Of a DNA stretch of 26,896 bases, positions 23,940-26,896 are shown piece by piece (the first letter of the stretch is position 1; every line of letters begins with the position of its first letter). The notes beneath the pieces were generated by a model, which saw only the letters and a program-made list of their open reading frames with translations, did not search any database and was not told where the DNA came from. The position numbers and the translations under genes were made by a program. Source of the stretch: Planctomycetaceae bacterium UBA4732 (GTDB lineage Bacteria > Planctomycetota > Planctomycetia > Gemmatales > Gemmataceae); NCBI GenBank assembly GCA_002404095.1, contig DHJA01000014.1, positions 1-26,896 on the forward strand, read 5' to 3'.

Positions 23940-25367
23940 TTACTCCGAGATGTAATATAGATAAAGATAGCCGACATCGGCCCGCCCGGCTGGCGCATAG
24001 TGTGACCGCATCACGTCCACAATCTCCGCCGGCCATTCATTTCCGGCCGGCGTGTACTGTTCCAAGGGCTTTGCCAGCACAAGCGCGCTTACCCGGCCCG
24101 CCTTCATGTCTTCAACAAGCAGCCCGACGTCCACAGCTCGGTTCTTGACAACCACTCCGTAAAAGAACGGATCGTTCACCGCGGGGGTCAAGCCTGCCCA
24201 AATGGCTGGTCCAATAAACTGGCGATCCGCCAGTACGTAGTCGGTGGCCGCCTGGCTCTTAACAATGGCCAAATCAGGAGCTTTTCCGCCTGCTCGAACG
24301 TACATCACCGTGTTCGCGCTAACGGCCACGACGACCGAGAAGCCGGCCGTCCATAGCACGATGGCCGTCCGCCCGCGGTCTAGCCGCCAGAGGGCGCTAA
24401 CCCCATAAAGGCCTAGTACGATACATACGAGACCGGCCGACTCCAAAAAGTAGTTGTTGGCCGAGCCTTCGCCGCCGGAAAGGAGGCCGGCAAACCCTAG
24501 ACCGATTACTAAGGCGATAACGTAGCGGTTGGTGCAGATGGGCTTGGAATTCGCCACGAACGCCGCGATCAGCGCTACGGCCGCCGCGACCGTGGCCGGG
24601 TTCTCGGCGAAGTTTCCCGCGGAACCTAGCGCTTTATGCAAGATATAAGCCCTCCGGTTTCCCCACAAACCGAGGTCAAAGTAATACCCGTGCGATAGGT
24701 AAAATAACGCCCCCCATACCAGCGCCCCGAGGACCGCCACGCCGCCGAGATACAGCAGCGCGTCCCGGCGACGGCCGATTAGAAGCAGGTGAAGAAAGAC
24801 TGGGACCGCGGCCAGCGCGATGGTCTGCTTCACCACGGAGCCGGCGACCACCAAAAGGGCCGAGGCCAACAGCCCGCGCCGGGGTAAGTCTGGCGCGGCG
24901 TAGGCGGCGATGGCGAAGAAACACGCCAGGGCGTCCACGCGGTAGTCGTGAAACCAATAGGCGATGATCGGATAGCCGAGATACAAAGCCCCGGCCGTCA
25001 GTCCGCACTCGGCCGACGCGGTTCGCCGGCCGACCACCCATGCGATCACCGCCGCGGCGAGGACGGCCGCGGCCACACTCACCAAGCGTCCGGGGATCAA
25101 CGTTTTGTCCCACGGCCCCACCGACGCCGCCCCCGCCAGGGCGAAAAAGCCCGGGCCGTAGGGCGTCACCGTGTACGGGAGTTTGGCCAGCCAGTCAGGC
25201 CCGGGCAGGCCGCCGCGCTCACGCTCGGTAACGGGGATCATCGCCCCTTCGTATTCGTCGCGTGAATGGTCAAACGCGCGTATCGTATGGAACGCGGTTA
25301 AGACGAGTACAGCGGCGAGGAGCAGCCAGCGAACGGTTCGCTCGCAAAAATGAGTCAAGCGGATCAT
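23940..25367 (-). CDS. Polytopic membrane protein, probable GT-C (GT39-like) glycosyltransferase
   Basis: 475 residues with about ten to eleven hydrophobic segments and a soluble C-terminal domain. The first loop carries an acidic SRDEYEG motif in the position of the catalytic Asp of GT39/ArnT enzymes. TPYGPGFFAL and HDYRVDALACFFAIAAYA correspond to RYMPLFFVL and SIRADLLAVVLQL of the protein at 19905-21491, and the C-terminal DYVLADRQFIGPAIW...ALVLAKPLEQY...MRSHYAP matches its C-terminal domain. GAGGAAC 6 bases upstream of the ATG supports the start. It is convergent with the EPS run, so it has its own promoter, perhaps in 25368-25584. A role in sugar modification of the same polymer is an inference. 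Confidence 0.75.
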   Translation of the reverse strand: MIRLTHFCERTVRWLLLAAVLVLTAFHTIRAFDHSRDEYEGAMIPVTERERGGLPGPDWLAKLPYTVTPYGPGFFALAGAASVGPWDKTLIPGRLVSVAAAVLAAAVIAWVVGRRTASAECGLTAGALYLGYPIIAYWFHDYRVDALACFFAIAAYAAPDLPRRGLLASALLVVAGSVVKQTIALAAVPVFLHLLLIGRRRDALLYLGGVAVLGALVWGALFYLSHGYYFDLGLWGNRRAYILHKALGSAGNFAENPATVAAAVALIAAFVANSKPICTNRYVIALVIGLGFAGLLSGGEGSANNYFLESAGLVCIVLGLYGVSALWRLDRGRTAIVLWTAGFSVVVAVSANTVMYVRAGGKAPDLAIVKSQAATDYVLADRQFIGPAIWAGLTPAVNDPFFYGVVVKNRAVDVGLLVEDMKAGRVSALVLAKPLEQYTPAGNEWPAEIVDVMRSHYAPAGRADVGYLYLYYISE

Positions 25368-25584
25368 CGGAGTTCCTCAATCCGACCGCGCGGCCTAAGT
25401 GGAGCGGCGCGGCTGAAGTCCCTTTCATGGTCCCGAATCGGCCGGCTTAATTTATAACGCGAAGGCACGATTGCAACGGCGTTCGCCCGCCGCCTGTTCC
25501 CTACCTTGTGGTTTTCACCCGGACGCTGTTCCCCTATCATGGCCTACGACTCCACTCATGGGACCATTCTTACCGAGGTGCGGG
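25368..25584. other. Divergent intergenic region
   Basis: 217 bases between the GT-C-type gene (minus) and the beta-propeller gene (plus). An AT-rich patch (25449-25456) and a ttgcaa 15 bases beyond it could form a weak minus-strand promoter with a short spacer. No convincing plus-strand promoter was found. An in-frame ATG at 25471 exists but lacks a Shine-Dalgarno and a signal peptide. Confidence 0.45.
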
Positions 25585-26850
25585 ATGAAAACACGGTTGT
25601 TGCTTCTGTCCGTCGCGGCTGTCGGTTGCTTGTCTCTTATGGTCGCGGCCGCCGACTGGCCTCAATGGCGTGGGCCGCAGCGTAACGGCATTTCGCAGGA
25701 AACCGGCTTGCTCAAAGAGTGGCCGAAAGACGGGCCTAAGCAACTCTGGCAGGTCACGGACGTCGGCGACGGTTACTCAACCCCGGCCGTTGTCGGCGAC
25801 CGCCTTTATCTCCTGAGTAACAAGGGTGCGGACGACGAATTCGTGCAGGCTCGCGAGGTCAAGGACGGGAAGCAGGTCTGGTCCACGCGCCTCGGCAAGA
25901 CCGGCCCCAACACAGGGCCGCAGTACCCTGGTGCGCGATCCACGCCAACAGTGGACGGCGATGTTCTCTACGCGCTCGGTTCCGATGGCGACCTGGCCTG
26001 CGTCGATACCGCGAAGGGCGAGGTCCGTTGGCACAAGAACCTGCGGGCCGACTTCGGCGGCCGACCCGGCAAATGGGCCTACGCCGAGTCGCCGCTTATC
26101 GACGGGGATGTTCTCGTTTGTACGCCCGGCGGCGCGGAAGCCACGATAGTCGGCCTGGACAAGAAAACCGGCGGCCTCCTCTGGAAATGCGCCGTGCAGG
26201 GTGGCGACGAAGCAGCTTACGCCTCGGCCATCGTCGTTGAGGTCGGCGGCGTGCGAATGTACGTCCAGTTCCTTCAAAAAGGCCTCGTCGGCGTGGAAGC
26301 GAAGACTGGCAAGTTTCTGTGGCGCTACGCGCAGACGGCGGAGGGCAGCCCAGCCAACATCCCGACGCCGGTGGCTTACCATGACTGTGTTTACAGCGCC
26401 GCTGGAAAGAGCGGGGGCGGCTTGGTCAAATTAAAGGGTGAAAAAGGGGGCGTTACCGCGGAACAAGTCTACTTCGACAAGAAGTTGCCTACGAGCATCG
26501 GCGGAGTGGTCGAAGTGGGCGGCGCCCTGTACGGGACCAACAGCCCGGACTTAATCTGCGCCGAGTTCCTCACGGGCGATGTCAAGTGGCAGGACAAGAG
26601 CATTGGCGCCGGCTCGGTCTGCTATGCAGACGGCTGCCTGTACATCCACGGCGAGGACGGTCAAATGGCGCTGGTGGAAGCGACGCCGGCGGCGTACCAC
26701 GAAAAAGGCCGTTTCACTCCTCCGGCCCAACCGAAACGCGGTAAGACCAAGGCATGGGCCTACCCGGTGGTCGCTAACGGCCGGTTGTACGTGCGCGACC
26801 TTGGCGTCCTGTGGTGCTACGATGTCAAGGACGCCTCCGCTTCAAAATAG
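25585..26850 (+). CDS. Secreted PQQ-binding-like beta-propeller repeat protein
   Basis: 421 residues. The signal peptide (MKTRLLLLSVAAVGCLSLMVAAA) is followed directly by ADWPQWRGPQRNGISQETGLL, the classic opening of planctomycete PQQ-like propellers. Repeated blade motifs follow: STPAVVGDRLYLLS, GKQVWSTRLGK, STPTVDGDVLYALGSDGDLACVD, ESPLIDGDVLVCTPGG, GGLLWKCAV, GKFLWRYAQ and YPVVANGRLYVRDLGVLWCYD. These proteins are predicted periplasmic or extracellular; no catalytic dehydrogenase residues are evident, so a binding or scaffold role is likely. GAGGTG about 6 bases before the ATG at 25585 and the signal peptide decide the start over an ATG at 25471. The gene may be co-transcribed with the partial gene that begins 13 bases downstream. 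Confidence 0.92.
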   Translation: MKTRLLLLSVAAVGCLSLMVAAADWPQWRGPQRNGISQETGLLKEWPKDGPKQLWQVTDVGDGYSTPAVVGDRLYLLSNKGADDEFVQAREVKDGKQVWSTRLGKTGPNTGPQYPGARSTPTVDGDVLYALGSDGDLACVDTAKGEVRWHKNLRADFGGRPGKWAYAESPLIDGDVLVCTPGGAEATIVGLDKKTGGLLWKCAVQGGDEAAYASAIVVEVGGVRMYVQFLQKGLVGVEAKTGKFLWRYAQTAEGSPANIPTPVAYHDCVYSAAGKSGGGLVKLKGEKGGVTAEQVYFDKKLPTSIGGVVEVGGALYGTNSPDLICAEFLTGDVKWQDKSIGAGSVCYADGCLYIHGEDGQMALVEATPAAYHEKGRFTPPAQPKRGKTKAWAYPVVANGRLYVRDLGVLWCYDVKDASASK

Positions 26851-26863
26851 GCGGGCGGGTGAC

Positions 26864-26896
26864 ATGAAGCTATTCTACAAGCCCCGAGCGCAAGCG
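26864..26896 (+). CDS. Start of a gene running off the window, possibly a glutathione S-transferase
   Basis: Eleven codons are visible (MKLFYKPRAQA), preceded by a GGGCGGGTG Shine-Dalgarno-like sequence, 13 bases after the beta-propeller stop. The start closely resembles the N-terminus of bacterial beta-class glutathione S-transferases (MKLFYKPGACS). The similarity covers too few residues to be sure, and the Arg at the Gly position is unusual. Confidence 0.4.
   Translation, partial: MKLFYKPRAQA

Noticed and set aside
25471..25584. N-terminal extension of the beta-propeller gene from the ATG at 25471
   Set aside because: The extra 38 residues have no signal peptide character or Shine-Dalgarno, whereas the ATG at 25585 gives a textbook signal peptide with GAGGTG upstream.

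Overview
The window is GC-rich bacterial DNA and most likely comes from a planctomycete, probably of the Gemmata/Pirellula type. The evidence is the combination of a BBP7-family outer-membrane barrel, a large exported protein with a leader motif of the LEPR-XLL kind (residues LEPLEDRCLLS) fused to DUF4214-type repeats, an exosortase/PEP-CTERM pair, a secreted WPQWRGP-type PQQ-like beta-propeller and many giant-genome-style intergenic palindromes. No tRNA, rRNA, CRISPR array or transposase was seen.

Layout. Positions 1-2193 (minus strand) hold a YjbQ-family enzyme and a BBP7 barrel. Positions 2194-2633 are non-coding and contain a perfect 28-bp inverted repeat. Positions 2643-6621 (plus strand) hold two exported proteins: a small PEP-CTERM protein with 22 consecutive prolines and a 1127-residue S53-like/DUF4214 protein. 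Positions 6702-8537 (minus) hold a small secreted protein and a Wza-like polysaccharide export lipoprotein. Positions 8988-23853 (plus) are one long, tightly packed run of twelve genes. In order they are exosortase, Wzz/BY-kinase, EpsI-like protein, sugar transferase, GT2, XrtA-type deacetylase, three GT4 enzymes, a GT-C-type membrane protein, a further GT4-like enzyme and an O-antigen ligase/polymerase. A second GT-C-type protein follows on the minus strand (23940-25367), then the beta-propeller gene (25585-26850), then the first 11 codons of what looks like a glutathione S-transferase gene.

How the genes work together. The central locus reads as a Wzx/Wzy-type exopolysaccharide pathway coupled to an exosortase. 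The sugar transferase loads the first sugar on undecaprenyl phosphate, the GT2 and GT4 enzymes extend the unit, and the Wzy-like protein polymerises it. The Wzz/BY-kinase sets chain length, the divergently transcribed Wza-like lipoprotein exports the chain and the deacetylase modifies it. The exosortase and EpsI-like protein would process PEP-CTERM proteins such as the one at 2643-3131 and tie them to the envelope or matrix. No Wzx flippase is visible in the window.

The observations I rate highest are these. A REP-like palindrome family (tagccgcgacc / gagccgcgacc core) occurs three times, and one copy supplies the last codons and the stop of the exosortase gene. The S53-like protein appears to have lost both the catalytic Asp and the catalytic Ser. 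The BY-kinase has no C-terminal tyrosine cluster. Two paralogous GT-C-type proteins lie on opposite strands close to the polymerase gene. I found no convincing wholly new system; the locus is a variant of the known exosortase-EPS theme.
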